Below are positions 15,070-31,105 of a stretch of DNA of 64,000 nucleotides, one piece after another; positions within the stretch are counted from its first letter, which is position 1; each line of letters starts with the position of its first letter. A model generated the notes under the pieces. The model did no database searches and had not been told where the DNA came from. It saw only the letters and a program-made list of their open reading frames with translations. Origin of the DNA: Leptospira barantonii (GTDB lineage: Bacteria > Spirochaetota > Leptospiria > Leptospirales > Leptospiraceae); assembly GCF_002811925.1 (NCBI RefSeq), contig NZ_NPDS01000005.1, positions 236,001 to 300,000 of the forward strand, in the 5' to 3' direction. The position numbers and the translations under genes are program-made.

Positions 15070-15070
15070 G

Positions 15071-15100
15071 GGAATAGACTCCAAATAAAGAGTCTATTCC
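15071..15100 (-). promoter_or_regulatory. Perfect hairpin sequestering the ribosome-binding site of the M23 gene
   Basis: GGAATAGACTC and GAGTCTATTCC form an 11-bp perfect stem with an 8-nt loop. On the transcript the 3' arm contains the GGAG ribosome-binding site and ends one nucleotide before the ATG. It has no T-run, so it is a poor terminator for the upstream P450 gene. Its position suits an RNA thermometer or another translational switch, or an mRNA processing site. Confidence 0.55.
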
Positions 15101-15113
15101 AGTGAAGTATAGG

Positions 15114-16499
15114 TCAAGTGGAAACCAGATCCATTAACATTCCGTACTTGGGTCTTAATGTGACTAAAGGTTCCAATTCGACCTTATGACCAGGGACGGG
15201 CTTTAAATCGTATTTTCGAGCGATCATACTTAGGATTAGAATTCCTTCGGTCATCGCAAATACGTTTCCGATGCAGATTCTCGGACCGCCTCCGAAAGGA
15301 ATGTATGCATACTTCGGTCTATCTTTTGAGTTTTCTTCGGAGAATCGTTCCGGCCAAAACTTTTCCGGTTCCTTCCAAAATCTCGGGTCCCTGTGAATCG
15401 AATAGATACAAATCGAAACGTTGGTTCCGGTTGGAACGTGATAGCCACCGACCGTATCCGGTCCGAGCGCGGAACGTTCCACCGTCCAAGCGGGAGGGAA
15501 CAAACGCATCGATTCTTCCAAAACCATTCTTGAATAGGTGAGCGAACCTACGTCCTCAAGGGAAGGAATTTTATCTCCGAGAACCCTCTTCGATTCCTCT
15601 TTGAGTTTGGAATAGATTTCAGGGTGATTGGATAAAAGATGAAAGGCCCAAGTCAACGCGTTAGCCGTCGTCTCATGACCCGCGAGCAAAAGAGTGATCG
15701 CTTCGTCTCTCACTTGTTCGAGACTCATCTTCTCGCCTGTTTCTTCGTCTTGAATTTCCAACAACATACTGATCAAATCATTGGAAGAATTTTTTCTTCT
15801 CTGCTCGATGAGTTCGTAGATGACCTCGTTCATCGCGTCGATCGAATTTAAAAGTCTTCGATTTCCGGGCAAAGGCCAATGAACCGGAGGAGGAAAAACC
15901 ATCGTCAATCGTTTGGTCAATTCTTCCATCGCAGTTTCCACGTTCTTCGCTATGATTTCGGAATATTCTTTTACATCGGATCGAAAGAGGGTTTTTCCCA
16001 CGATCGCGAACGTAAGTTTCATCATCTCTTCCGAAAGATCGACTCGAAGAGTTTTGTTCTTTTCTTTCGAATCCCATTCCTTGAAAAGATTGGCGGTTTC
16101 GTCGGCCATAATATGAGTAAATTCTGATATTCTTTGTCTATGAAACGCGGGTTGAATCAGTCTTCTTTGTTTTTTCCAAAAGTCGCCCTCGGAAGTCAAA
16201 AGACCTTTTCCCAAAACACGTTTGAGTTCGCGGTAGAATACGCTCTTATGATAATTGGAACTGTTCTCCTGAAGAACGTGACGCACGTCTTCCGGGCTTT
16301 GAATCATAAAGATTCTGGTTCTTCGGATTCCGAAAAGAACCACGTCTCCGTGTTTCTTTTTCATGTCCTCGAAAAATCCGATGATATCTCTGCGCATTCT
16401 CGGCAAATGACGAAGCGCAAAAAAACCGTAAGAACCGGGAGGGGTTTTGATTTTAGGGGCGTCCTTTTTAGGGGAACGACTGGAATTCAAGGTAAACAT
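15114..16499 (-). CDS. Cytochrome P450
   Basis: 461 aa, soluble (no membrane anchor). Family signatures are intact: I-helix AGHETTANALTW, K-helix ESMR, PERF region and the haem loop FGGGPRICIG with ligand Cys409. The sequence resembles the CYP102/CYP4-like fatty-acid hydroxylase branch. No reductase or ferredoxin gene lies nearby. It probably hydroxylates a fatty acid or lipid; the substrate is unknown. The M23 gene begins 44 nt downstream, so a shared transcript is likely. Confidence 0.93.
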   Translation of the reverse strand: MFTLNSSRSPKKDAPKIKTPPGSYGFFALRHLPRMRRDIIGFFEDMKKKHGDVVLFGIRRTRIFMIQSPEDVRHVLQENSSNYHKSVFYRELKRVLGKGLLTSEGDFWKKQRRLIQPAFHRQRISEFTHIMADETANLFKEWDSKEKNKTLRVDLSEEMMKLTFAIVGKTLFRSDVKEYSEIIAKNVETAMEELTKRLTMVFPPPVHWPLPGNRRLLNSIDAMNEVIYELIEQRRKNSSNDLISMLLEIQDEETGEKMSLEQVRDEAITLLLAGHETTANALTWAFHLLSNHPEIYSKLKEESKRVLGDKIPSLEDVGSLTYSRMVLEESMRLFPPAWTVERSALGPDTVGGYHVPTGTNVSICIYSIHRDPRFWKEPEKFWPERFSEENSKDRPKYAYIPFGGGPRICIGNVFAMTEGILILSMIARKYDLKPVPGHKVELEPLVTLRPKYGMLMDLVST

Positions 16500-16562
16500 T
16501 GGGATTCTACAAGTTTAGTTTTATTTCCGGAAAACCGGATATTCCAGCCGAGACACTCGAAT

Positions 16563-16587
16563 GCGGAACGGCAAAATCGCGTTCCGC
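16563..16587. terminator. GC-rich hairpin upstream of the P450 gene
   Basis: GCGGAACG / CGTTCCGC, an 8-bp perfect stem with a 9-nt loop, followed on the plus strand by TTTATTTAT. It lies between the anti-sigma-like gene (ends 16638, minus) and the P450 start (16499). For the minus-strand transcript there is no T-run, so it may be a terminator for antisense transcription or a leader element. Confidence 0.4.
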
Positions 16588-16637
16588 TTTATTTATAGGT
16601 TTGAACGAAGAATTTTAGAATTCTTTAATATACCGTT

Positions 16638-17000
16638 TTATCTCCGATCCAGAGAAGCCTCGATCAAAGTATCCACATCCAAGGACACTGGATCGTTCGA
16701 CATAGATTCTTCTTTGTAGAAGGAATTTTGCAATACCTTGGTTTGAGCTTCCACGGTCGCTCCGTAAATTTGTTCCTGTACCCAGGAATGCAATTCGTTA
16801 CGCGCGATCGCGGATCCTTGATTTTCAAAAAAAGTCAACCAAACGATGGAGCTGGAAAAGAACGCGGATAAGAAAGTGATCAGCGCTAATTGAACCATTC
16901 TCCAGCGACGTTTTTTATAAACCGCGTCGCAGATCTTAGAACTCCAAACCTTACTGCAAAGTCTGTCCGAGATATCTTTGTCGAATCCGTTCGATTTCAT
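16638..17000 (-). CDS. Single-pass membrane protein, probable anti-sigma partner
   Basis: 120 aa. A short cytoplasmic N-terminus with two Cys (residues about 15 and 24) and a basic stretch precedes one membrane helix (about 36-58), and a soluble periplasmic tail follows. It starts 19 nt after the ECF sigma gene. This topology and position are typical of anti-sigma factors, but no ASD or zinc HxxxCxxC motif is present, so the role is inferred. Confidence 0.55.
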   Translation of the reverse strand: MKSNGFDKDISDRLCSKVWSSKICDAVYKKRRWRMVQLALITFLSAFFSSSIVWLTFFENQGSAIARNELHSWVQEQIYGATVEAQTKVLQNSFYKEESMSNDPVSLDVDTLIEASLDRR

Positions 17001-17019
17001 ACTGGCTTGATCCTATCTC

Positions 17020-17529
<510 letters not shown>

Positions 17530-17536
17530 TGATACC

Positions 17537-18091
<555 letters not shown>

Positions 18092-18257
18092 GAGGTATTT
18101 GCTCAATCGATAAGACCCGTACTGCAATGGTTTGTTTCCTATTTCTAAAAATTTTCCCGATTCCGATTCGTTGGAAAGAAAAAAAGGACTTTCTCGTTTG
18201 AATTTGGCTTGTAAGCCGGAAAAAAAACCTTCCTGATTTTGACGGATTCCGGATTTC

Positions 18258-18950
18258 GTGTTTAGCCTAAATTTTCTCAAAAAATCGAAATTTTATACCC
18301 GAGCTTTTTTAATTCTTTGTTTGATTCTCGCGGCGCCGATCGCGATCGATTTTAGCTTCGAAGAATCGTATCTCCACACCGAAAAATATCAGAATTATAG
18401 ATCCGCGAGACCTGCAATGGTCGCGGTCGTTCCAGGCGCCTCGGTTTATAAAAACGAACCTTCCGCCGTCTTAAAGGACCGTTTGGATTGCGCTCTGGAA
18501 TTGTATCATCAAGGCAAAGTAAGAAAAATTCTCCTATCGGGCGACAACGGTTCCATTTACTACAACGAAGTGAAGCCGATGTTGCTCTACATTCTTAAGA
18601 ATGAAGTAAACGAAAAAGACATCTTCGTCGATCACGCAGGTTTCAGAACGTTAGACACATTGGTAAGAGCGAAGGAAATCTTTCAGGTCAAGGATTTGAT
18701 CTTTGTCAGCCAAAGAGTGTATCAACCCCGTGCCGCGTTTTTGGCGAAAAAGATCGGTTTGAAATTTCAGGCCTTCGAATCCGATCGAAGAATTTATACA
18801 AGCGGACCGTTCAGTCGATTCCGAGAATTTTTTGCGCGGACCCTGGCTTGGGTTGATATGAATCTTTTCAAAACCAATCCGAAATATTTGGGCGATCCGT
18901 TTCCGATCGAAGGAAGCGGGGTTAAAACTTGGAAAGGTTCGGTGCTTTAG
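18258..18950 (+). CDS. SanA/YdcF-like DUF218 membrane protein
   Basis: 230 aa. An N-terminal membrane helix (about 15-33) is followed by a DUF218 domain with VVPGASVYKNEPSAVLKDRL, LLSGDNG and HAGFRTLDTLVRAKEIF. This pattern matches the SanA (vancomycin exclusion) branch, implicated in envelope or peptidoglycan precursor handling. GTG start. It is divergent from the CpxP/Spy-like gene, with about 166 bp between the chosen starts. Confidence 0.8.
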   Translation: MFSLNFLKKSKFYTRAFLILCLILAAPIAIDFSFEESYLHTEKYQNYRSARPAMVAVVPGASVYKNEPSAVLKDRLDCALELYHQGKVRKILLSGDNGSIYYNEVKPMLLYILKNEVNEKDIFVDHAGFRTLDTLVRAKEIFQVKDLIFVSQRVYQPRAAFLAKKIGLKFQAFESDRRIYTSGPFSRFREFFARTLAWVDMNLFKTNPKYLGDPFPIEGSGVKTWKGSVL

Positions 18951-18970
18951 AGTTTTATTATATTCGGAGA

Positions 18971-18990
18971 TTGTAGGAGTTACGACAAAG
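18971..18990 (+). repeat. Intergenic repeat copy 1 (TTGTAGGAGTTACGACAAAG)
   Basis: A 20-bp sequence repeated exactly at 19116..19135 in the same orientation. Similar TTGTAGGAGTT-type elements are, from memory, scattered in Leptospira intergenic regions. Confidence 0.7.
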
Positions 18991-19124
18991 ATTGTGGGTC
19001 AGGATTTTACTTGCGTAAAGTATGATTTTCTGATATGGAGGATTTGTCTGGGTCTTCCCACCACCCACCCCTCCACCCTAAACGCGGGCGGGGCCGCAAA
19101 AGTTTTACTACAAAGTTGTAGGAG

Positions 19125-20081
<957 letters not shown>

Positions 20082-20092
20082 AGAATTCTTTG

Positions 20093-20151
<59 letters not shown>

Positions 20152-20165
20152 CTCCCCTTTTGAGC

Positions 20166-21170
20166 ATGGAAGATAAATTTCAGGAACTATTCGAAATCAG
20201 AGATTCTCGGATCAACATCCGCGAGATCATGGAAGAAATCGAAGCCAAGCTCAAAAAAAATCCTTCCACAAAAGAAGATATAGAGAAACGCACTCATTGG
20301 AAATTTTCACCGCCGAGCCCGGAAGGTTATCGGGATTTTGATCCGGCGGAAATCGCGCATCTTTTCGAGAAAGGGATTTCTCCTCCCAAGTTTTCCAATC
20401 CGAAACTTTGGTTCGTACGCGGACCTCTCAAATGGCTTTTGATTCGGTTCTCCGAATTCTATTCTTTTTTGGATAAGAAACTTTCCGAAAACAGAACTCG
20501 CGCCTTCTACAGCGTGTTGCACGAACTCATTTTGATCCGTTCCGAAAATCAAAATCTAAAACGAAAGATGGAATCCTTTTATTCCGAATTTTTGGAATGG
20601 AACCAAGCCATCGGAAAAGAAGTCAGACCCGAATTTCTTTGGGCCAACGAAAATCTTTACTCGGAAAATTCCATAGAGGAAAGCGAGAACTTCCTGTTGG
20701 AGTCGATCAATCCTTCCGAAAAAGTTTTGGTTTTATCTCCGGGTTGGGGAAGAATTCTCAAACAACTTCTGAAGTTGGGTTCTCAGTTCGATTCGATCAG
20801 TTGGAATCGATCCTGCGTCGAATTCATTTCCGGTTCCGTGACGACGAACATTCGTCTGGAAGAACCCGGAGCGATCCCGAAGGATTGTTCAGAATATTCT
20901 AAAATTATAATATCCGAAAATTTATCGATCCATCCTCATTGGCTGATTGAAAAAGCCCTTCGAACTTTGAGCCTTCGAGCGTCTTCGGGAACCGAAATCC
21001 GTTTTCGTTTTTCCAACGAGAATTCGAATTACCCTTCTCCGTTTTTGCCTTTGAGACTTACGAAAATCCAAGAGCCGTTGATCCGAGATTATCTCAAACA
21101 ACTGGGTTTTAGAAACATCATAGAAAAAAAATCGGAAGACGGTTTCACCGTTCTTTCTTTTCGAAAATGA
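20166..21170 (+). CDS. Hypothetical protein with methyltransferase-like C-terminal half
   Basis: 334 aa. The N-terminal half is helical and highly charged. Around residues 185-200 the segment EKVLVLSPGWGRILKQLL resembles a SAM-binding motif I, and the following order of strands and helices (EYSKIIISENLSI) resembles a class I methyltransferase, but the glycine motif is degenerate. TTG 20160 is an alternative start. Its stop overlaps the next glycosyltransferase gene by 4 nt, so it belongs to a surface-glycan operon. Confidence 0.6.
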   Translation: MEDKFQELFEIRDSRINIREIMEEIEAKLKKNPSTKEDIEKRTHWKFSPPSPEGYRDFDPAEIAHLFEKGISPPKFSNPKLWFVRGPLKWLLIRFSEFYSFLDKKLSENRTRAFYSVLHELILIRSENQNLKRKMESFYSEFLEWNQAIGKEVRPEFLWANENLYSENSIEESENFLLESINPSEKVLVLSPGWGRILKQLLKLGSQFDSISWNRSCVEFISGSVTTNIRLEEPGAIPKDCSEYSKIIISENLSIHPHWLIEKALRTLSLRASSGTEIRFRFSNENSNYPSPFLPLRLTKIQEPLIRDYLKQLGFRNIIEKKSEDGFTVLSFRK

Positions 21171-22225
21171 AAGTGTATCAGCACGTCACCGAATTTAGGG
21201 ACGGCGACGGAATCGGAAACGACATCAAAGGAATTCGAAACGTTCTCGAAAACTTGGGAGTTGCAAACTCCGTCGTCTGTTTAAAAAATTTTTCAAAAGA
21301 ATCGTTTTCGATCGAAACACATCCCGATGTTTCCAACTTTTCAAAAAACGACGTGCACATTCTCAACTACGGCGGTTGCGGTTATCCTCTGGATTGGTTT
21401 CGCGATCTTCCCGGAAAAAAAATCGTTCGTTATCAGAGTTTTACGCCGTCGATCTACTTTAAGAATTTCGTAAGTTCCGAAATATACAACACTCTTCAGC
21501 TCGAAGAAAAACGATCCTTGCTCGAATTGTATTCCCTTAAAAACGAAACCGATTTGTTTTTGCCTTCTTCCGAATTCAACGCGAACTTTTTGCAGTCGCT
21601 CGGAATTTCGAACGCGCTCGTTCTTCCCATCGTAAAAAAATATTCGATCCGGGAAAAAAGCATAAAAGACAAACGCGAATTCACGATCGGATTTATCGGA
21701 AGAGTTTCTCCGAATAAAAAGATGGAAGACCTTCTTTCTTTACTCGAGTCGGTTTTGAAATTCAGACAAAACGTCCAGCTTCTGATCTGCGGAAGTGTTC
21801 CTTCCGTTTTCGAAGAATATTATAATTTCCTAAAGAAGACCATTCTTCGCAAACGTTTGACCGGAAACGTTCAAATTCGTTTGAACGCGAACGATTCCGA
21901 AATGGAGAATTTTCTAAACTCAATGGATCTTTACGTTTGTATGAGCGAACACGAAGGATTCAACATTCCCGTTTTGGAGGCGTTCGGCGCCGGTATTCCC
22001 ACGATTTCGTATCACGCGGGTGCGACGCCGGAAACCATGAAAACCGGAGGAATTCTTTTTAAGAACAAATCCGATTCGGCAATGAATCTACTCGCAGGTT
22101 TGATCGACAACCTTCTTGAAAAGAAAACGTTACGCGAACAGATTTCCGAAAACGAAAAGGAAATCGTAAAACAATACAATGCGTATCCGTTCGAGAATCT
22201 TTTTAAAGAGAAAATTCTGGCATGA
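21167..22225 (+). CDS. Family 4 glycosyltransferase (GT-B)
   Basis: 352 aa. The C-terminal nucleotide-sugar domain begins with FTIGFIGRVSPNKKMEDLL and contains MSEHEGFNIPVLEAFGAG, the ExxxxxxxE signature of GT4 retaining enzymes. The N-terminal acceptor domain begins KVYQHVTEFRDGDGIGNDI. Donor and acceptor are unknown. Start overlaps the previous stop (ATGA), and its own stop overlaps the next gene. Confidence 0.88.
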   Translation: MKVYQHVTEFRDGDGIGNDIKGIRNVLENLGVANSVVCLKNFSKESFSIETHPDVSNFSKNDVHILNYGGCGYPLDWFRDLPGKKIVRYQSFTPSIYFKNFVSSEIYNTLQLEEKRSLLELYSLKNETDLFLPSSEFNANFLQSLGISNALVLPIVKKYSIREKSIKDKREFTIGFIGRVSPNKKMEDLLSLLESVLKFRQNVQLLICGSVPSVFEEYYNFLKKTILRKRLTGNVQIRLNANDSEMENFLNSMDLYVCMSEHEGFNIPVLEAFGAGIPTISYHAGATPETMKTGGILFKNKSDSAMNLLAGLIDNLLEKKTLREQISENEKEIVKQYNAYPFENLFKEKILA

Positions 22226-23254
22226 GACAGATTCAACAATTTTCGGCGGGCTTTAATCCGGGCGACGCGATCAGCAACGAAATGTTGGAGATTCGCAATC
22301 ACTTAAAGGATTTAGAATATAAAGGAGATATATTTTCCGAAAACATAGGCGCGTCGAAACTTCCTTTCGTAAAAAAATACAAGGCCTACGGCAAATCCTC
22401 AAAGGACGTTTTATTCTATCATCATTCGATCCATTCGGGGGTTTTCAACTTTTTGAGAAGTTTCAGATCGCCTCGAATATTAATTTATCATAATGTTACT
22501 CCGCATCATTTTTTCGAACCCTACGACTTAAAGATGAGCTATCTTTTGAAAAAGGGAAGGGAAGAATTGACGGAGATGAGAGACAGATTCGATCTCGTCT
22601 TTGCCGTTTCAAAATTCAATCAAAAAGAATTGGAAGAATTAGGATTTCAGAATGTGGGAATTCTTCCCATCACGTATCAATTGTCCGAAAATTTTCCTAA
22701 GATTGAAAAAACCGAAACGCCGATCAAAAAGATTCTTTTCGTGGGAAGAATCACTCCGAACAAAAGACAAGACGATTTGATTCGACTTGCTTACGCGTAT
22801 AAATCCATGTTCTCGGACGAGTTTCAGTTTTATCTGGCGGGTTTCAATTCGAGGGAACTGTATCTTTATCGCGAAGAACTCGAAAGGATGTTGGATTTTT
22901 ACGATCTTAGAAAGAACGTTTTGATCACAGGTTTTCTTTCGGACAACGAACTCAACAATCTCTATCAAGAGGCGGACGTATTCGTTTCAATGAGCGAACA
23001 CGAGGGCTTCGGCGTTCCTTTGATCGAAGCTATGGTGCATAGAATTCCCATTCTCGCTTTTGCCGGAGGCGCGGTCCCCGAAACCTTAAACGGAGCCGGC
23101 GTTCTTTTTCGGGAAAAAAAATTTCCGGATCTCGCGATTCTCATAAATAAGATTTTGACCGATTCTTCCTTTAAGGATCAAATTCTGAAAGGCCAGGATC
23201 TGCGTCTGGAAGAATTCAAAATGACGGATTCGAAATCAGTTCTTAGGAAAACGG

Positions 23255-23271
<17 letters not shown>
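22222..23271 (+). CDS. Family 4 glycosyltransferase (GT-B)
   Basis: 349 aa, GT-B fold with KKILFVGRITPNKRQDDLI and MSEHEGFGVPLIEAM (E-x7-E). It shares its N-terminal layout (QFSAGFNPGDAISNE) and C-terminal motifs with the preceding glycosyltransferase, so the two probably arose by duplication. Overlaps both neighbours by a few nucleotides. Confidence 0.88.
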
Positions 23272-24565
<1,294 letters not shown>

Positions 24566-24622
24566 AAGCGCTCGCATTAACTCAGCAAAACGCTCCTTAC
24601 GGGTCGCTCGACAGGTCGCGTT

Positions 24623-25438
24623 TCAAGTCGGGATGCGAAGATACTCCTGCATTCCTTCCATCATCTTTTCGTGAAGTACTCCGTTGCTCGCAACCACGTT
24701 CGGAATATAAGGTGTGAACGTATTGCCGTCATATGTGGACATTCTTCCCCCCGCTTCGTTTACGATCACCGAAGGCGCGGCCATGTCCCAAGGTTTCAAA
24801 CCTTCTTCCCAAAACGCGTCGAACCTTCCTTCCGCGACCCAACAAAGATCCAAACCCGCGGCTCCGGTCCTTCGAACGCCTCTCGTCTTCAATAAAAAGT
24901 TTCTGTAATAAAACATGAGTCGATCGATTTTCTTTTCACGATCGTACGGAAATCCGGTGGATAACAAGGACTGCTTTAATTCTTTCGTTTTCGAAACGGA
25001 AATTCTTTTTTGATTTTTAAACGCGCCGTGACCTTTGCGAGCGTGATAAATTTCGTTCATACCCGGAAGAGGAACGATTCCCATCACGGCTTCACCGTTC
25101 TCCAAATTTTCCAAACCGATACAAGCGCAGTATAAAGGAAGTCGATGAGAATAATTCACGGTTCCGTCTAACGGATCGATGATCCACTTGAAAGACGATG
25201 TTCCTTTTTTATCGGTTCCTTCTTCTCCGAGAATGGAATCGGCAGGAAACATTCTATCAATCTCGTTGATAATTTTTTCCTCGGAACCCTTGTCCGCTTT
25301 TGTAACGAGATCGATCTCACCTTTATAGGCGATGTCGAGATCGGATTCTTCTTGAGTGGCCGCTAAAAATTCCATAACCTTCGGAAGAAAGTTTAGAAAG
25401 TGTTCGTATCGGATTTTAATTTCGTTGTCTAAGCTCAT
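24623..25438 (-). CDS. Inositol-1-monophosphatase family protein
   Basis: 271 aa. Metal-site motifs are intact: GEEGTD (about 76-81), WIIDPLDGTVNY (about 90-101) and PWDMAAPSVIVNEAGG (about 217-232). Mg-dependent phosphatase for inositol phosphate or related substrates such as 3'-phosphoadenosine phosphate. Starts with a 4-nt overlap after the YkvA-like gene, so the two are co-translated. Confidence 0.9.
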   Translation of the reverse strand: MSLDNEIKIRYEHFLNFLPKVMEFLAATQEESDLDIAYKGEIDLVTKADKGSEEKIINEIDRMFPADSILGEEGTDKKGTSSFKWIIDPLDGTVNYSHRLPLYCACIGLENLENGEAVMGIVPLPGMNEIYHARKGHGAFKNQKRISVSKTKELKQSLLSTGFPYDREKKIDRLMFYYRNFLLKTRGVRRTGAAGLDLCWVAEGRFDAFWEEGLKPWDMAAPSVIVNEAGGRMSTYDGNTFTPYIPNVVASNGVLHEKMMEGMQEYLRIPT

Positions 25439-25749
25439 TCGTTTTCCAGAAATTTTCTGGCCTTCTCTCTGTGTTCTTCTCGGATCGCGGACTGAACACT
25501 TGCCAGTACGGCCGCGATCACGCCCGCGTCATCCAGAAATCCGGCGCCGGGAATAAAATCGGGAACCGCATCTAATGGAGAAATGAAATACGCCAACGCT
25601 CCCGCGATGACAAGTTTGGTTTTAAGCGGGGTTTCCGGGTCCAACATAGAATAATAAAGCGCTATCAAATCTTCCGTAAACGGAATCTTGGAAATCACGG
25701 ACTTCAATTTCGGCCAAAATTCCCTTTTTACCTTTTCGATCAAATCCAT
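25435..25749 (-). CDS. YkvA/DUF1232 family membrane protein
   Basis: 104 aa. The family signature FISPLDAVPDFIPGAGFLDDAGVIAAVLA is present from about residue 54, embedded in a hydrophobic region. Function of the family is not established. Overlaps the inositol monophosphatase gene by 4 nt. Confidence 0.85.
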   Translation of the reverse strand: MDLIEKVKREFWPKLKSVISKIPFTEDLIALYYSMLDPETPLKTKLVIAGALAYFISPLDAVPDFIPGAGFLDDAGVIAAVLASVQSAIREEHREKARKFLENE

Positions 25750-25810
25750 GAAAGACTCCTTTTCTTTCTCGTTCGATGATTTCTCTCTTGTCCCAAATTC
25801 TACGTTCAGG

Positions 25811-26681
<871 letters not shown>

Positions 26682-26710
<29 letters not shown>

Positions 26711-27719
26711 AAGATTCTCCCATATTTACGTGGAAGAATCGGCAAAGAATCATCGGAAGACATTGGAGATTCTTTCCAAATTTCCCGAATCGATCGTAGT
26801 TCCGATCGATTCCTACAAGGAAGTTTTCAATCCTTCCGCTCAGAATTTTCAGGTCCAAAAAAGAAGCCCGAAACTCATATTAGCGAAACGCAAAGAACAG
26901 TTTCTCTATTCCGGCTCGGGCGTCGCACCCGACTTCGGTTATCGTTTTTTTTACTACAACGCACTCGTTCTGAATTGTCTTTACAATTGTTCGTATTGTT
27001 ATCTTCAAGGGATGTATTCATCCGCGAATCTTGTCGTTTTTGTAAACAACGAAGACTATATTCGGGAAACGAAGGAACAACTCGAACTTTCCAAACCGCT
27101 TTATCTTTGTATATCCTACGATACGGATCTGCTCGCACTTGAAAACACATTAGGATATTGTAAAGAATGGATCCTGTTTGCGAACGAGAACCCTGATTTG
27201 ATCGTGGAACTCCGGACGAAAAGCGCCAATTTCAAATCCATTGCGGATCTAAAACCGACTTCGAACATCATTCTCGCTTGGACGCTTTCCCCCGAATCTG
27301 TGATCTTGGAACACGAACCGTTGACTCCGAGACTTTCTTCCCGATTGAAAAACATCAAGGACGCCTTGAACGCGGGCTGGCAGGTTCGTCTTTGTTTGGA
27401 TCCGATTCTCAACGTTCCGAATTGGAAAACCGTTTATCAGGAATTCGTTCGTGCGATCTTTGCGGAAATTCCCGGAGAAAAACTTCGTGAAATCAGCCTC
27501 GGAGTTTTTCGGATGAATTCGGATTATTTTAAGAACTCCAAAAAAAGAAGATCGGATTCTTATCTTTATTATCTTCCGATGGAAACTCACGCCGGAGTCA
27601 AATCCTACCCCGAAGAATTGGAAAGGGAAATGTTCGATATGGTCGAAAAAGAATTGGAAGTCTTTGTTCCTCGGGAAAAAATTCACAGACTCGTCGCAAG
27701 CGAGATGGAAACAAAATGA
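26682..27719 (+). CDS. Radical SAM protein of the spore photoproduct lyase family
   Basis: 345 aa. The cluster motif is Cys99-x3-Cys103-x2-Cys106 (NCLYNCSYCYLQ), the spacing used by spore photoproduct lyases. The sequence around it (ALVLNC, YLQGMYSSANLVVFVN) and the C-terminal LGVFRMNSDYFKNS also match this family. Leptospira does not sporulate, so the substrate is probably another DNA lesion or nucleotide. It overlaps a nucleoside phosphorylase-like gene upstream and an SDR gene downstream, so the three are likely co-expressed. Confidence 0.8.
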
Positions 27720-28483
27720 AAACGAAATCGGAACCAAACAACGATTTGGCGATCGTAACCGGCTCATCCAAGGGAATCGGACAAGCGATTTCCGAATTTT
27801 TGATTTCCCAAGGTTATAAGGTCGTTGGGATCGCGAGAACAAAACCGAAATCGCGGATCTTAAACGATTCTCCCTTGTATCGTCACGTCGAATTGAATCT
27901 TTCGAACACAAAGGAAATCACATTCAAATTACAGAATATTCTAAAGGAAGAGCCTCCTCTCAAAATTCTCGTGAACAACGCCGGAATCGGCAACTTTGCA
28001 CCTCACGAGGAAATCCCTTTCGACGATTTGGAAAGAATGCTCGTAGTGAACTTCGTTTCTCCGATTCTGATCACAAAACTGCTTTTAAGAGATTTAAAAA
28101 AGAATGAAGGTTGGATCTTTCAGATCCATTCGGTTTCCGCGTTTAAGGAATCCTTTCGAGGTGCGGCTTACGCGGGAACCAAGGCCGGTTTCAGGCATTT
28201 CGGATTAAATTTATTCGAGGAAATCCGAAAATCCGGAGTCAAATTGATAAGCATCAATCCGGACATTGCCGATACGGATTTTTATGAACGGCTCGATTTC
28301 GAAAAAGACTCCGATCCGAATTCTTATTTGAACGTTTCCGAAATTCTGAAAGCGTTCGAGTATGCGCTTTCCGGTCCCGAGAATTTGGGTTTTACCGAAA
28401 TTACGATTCGTCCTAAACTACATCGTGTTTCTAAAAAACCGTTCGTTCGTAAGAATGAAAACGAAGAAAAATCCGATTCTTAA
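27716..28483 (+). CDS. Short-chain dehydrogenase/reductase
   Basis: 255 aa, classical SDR. GSSKGIGQ (cofactor loop), NNAGIG and the active site YAGTKAG with an upstream Ser (HSVSA) are present. Substrate unknown. Overlaps the preceding radical SAM gene by 4 nt. Confidence 0.85.
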   Translation: MKTKSEPNNDLAIVTGSSKGIGQAISEFLISQGYKVVGIARTKPKSRILNDSPLYRHVELNLSNTKEITFKLQNILKEEPPLKILVNNAGIGNFAPHEEIPFDDLERMLVVNFVSPILITKLLLRDLKKNEGWIFQIHSVSAFKESFRGAAYAGTKAGFRHFGLNLFEEIRKSGVKLISINPDIADTDFYERLDFEKDSDPNSYLNVSEILKAFEYALSGPENLGFTEITIRPKLHRVSKKPFVRKNENEEKSDS

Positions 28484-28528
28484 CTCGATTGACGATGCAA
28501 AAAATGTTTCTGAGGAGAATGGAAAAAA

Positions 28529-30278
<1,750 letters not shown>

Positions 30279-30340
30279 TGAAAATAAGGAAAGGATTCCA
30301 GATTTTTACTTCGCGTGTTTTTAGCACTCTAAAAAAACAG

Positions 30341-30369
30341 TTTCCATTTTCCTTCCTAAGCCTTATCAT
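30341..30369 (+). promoter_or_regulatory. Probable loa22 promoter
   Basis: TTTCCA (-35, 4 of 6 to consensus) and TATCAT (-10, 5 of 6) are separated by exactly 17 nt, 46 nt upstream of the loa22 ATG. It is the best sigma70-like pair in the interval. The predicted start near 30376 would give a leader of about 40 nt. Confidence 0.45.
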
Positions 30370-30389
30370 GACACACTGAAACCAAAACC

Positions 30390-30403
30390 CCTTAGATCTA
30401 AGG
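30390..30403 (+). promoter_or_regulatory. 14-bp palindrome overlapping the loa22 ribosome-binding site
   Basis: CCTTAGATCTAAGG is a perfect palindrome; its right half runs into AAGGAAGG, the ribosome-binding site of loa22. As RNA it could form a 5-bp hairpin with a GAUC loop that partly covers the site. As DNA it could be a dimeric regulator site just after the predicted transcription start. Confidence 0.4.
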
Positions 30404-30415
30404 AAGGATAGAAAC

Positions 30416-31000
<585 letters not shown>

Positions 31001-31013
31001 TTCAATAATCAGT

Positions 31014-31060
<47 letters not shown>

Positions 31061-31062
31061 GG

Positions 31063-31105
31063 AGAGGGGTTTTATATTTTTCCAAACTCGTTTATAAAAC
31101 CCTCT
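31063..31105. terminator. Long hairpin at the end of the tail operon
   Basis: AGAGGGGTTTTATA pairs with TATAAAACCCTCT (13 bp with one bulged G) across a 16-nt loop and overlaps the stop codon of the last fibre gene (31092-31094). It lacks a T-run, so it may protect the 3' end of the tail mRNA or cooperate with the loa22 hairpin read in reverse. Confidence 0.45.

Noticed and set aside
15082..15084. TTG start for the M23 peptidase
   Set aside because: It lies in the loop of the hairpin with no ribosome-binding site; ATG 15069 has GGAG at correct distance.
18092..18280. 63-residue N-terminal extension of the CpxP/Spy-like protein
   Set aside because: It would place the signal peptide internally and overlap the divergent SanA-like gene.
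27249..27911. 220-codon minus-strand frame opposite the radical SAM and SDR genes
   Set aside because: It spans the junction of two recognised overlapping genes on the other strand and is Arg/Phe/Ser-rich.
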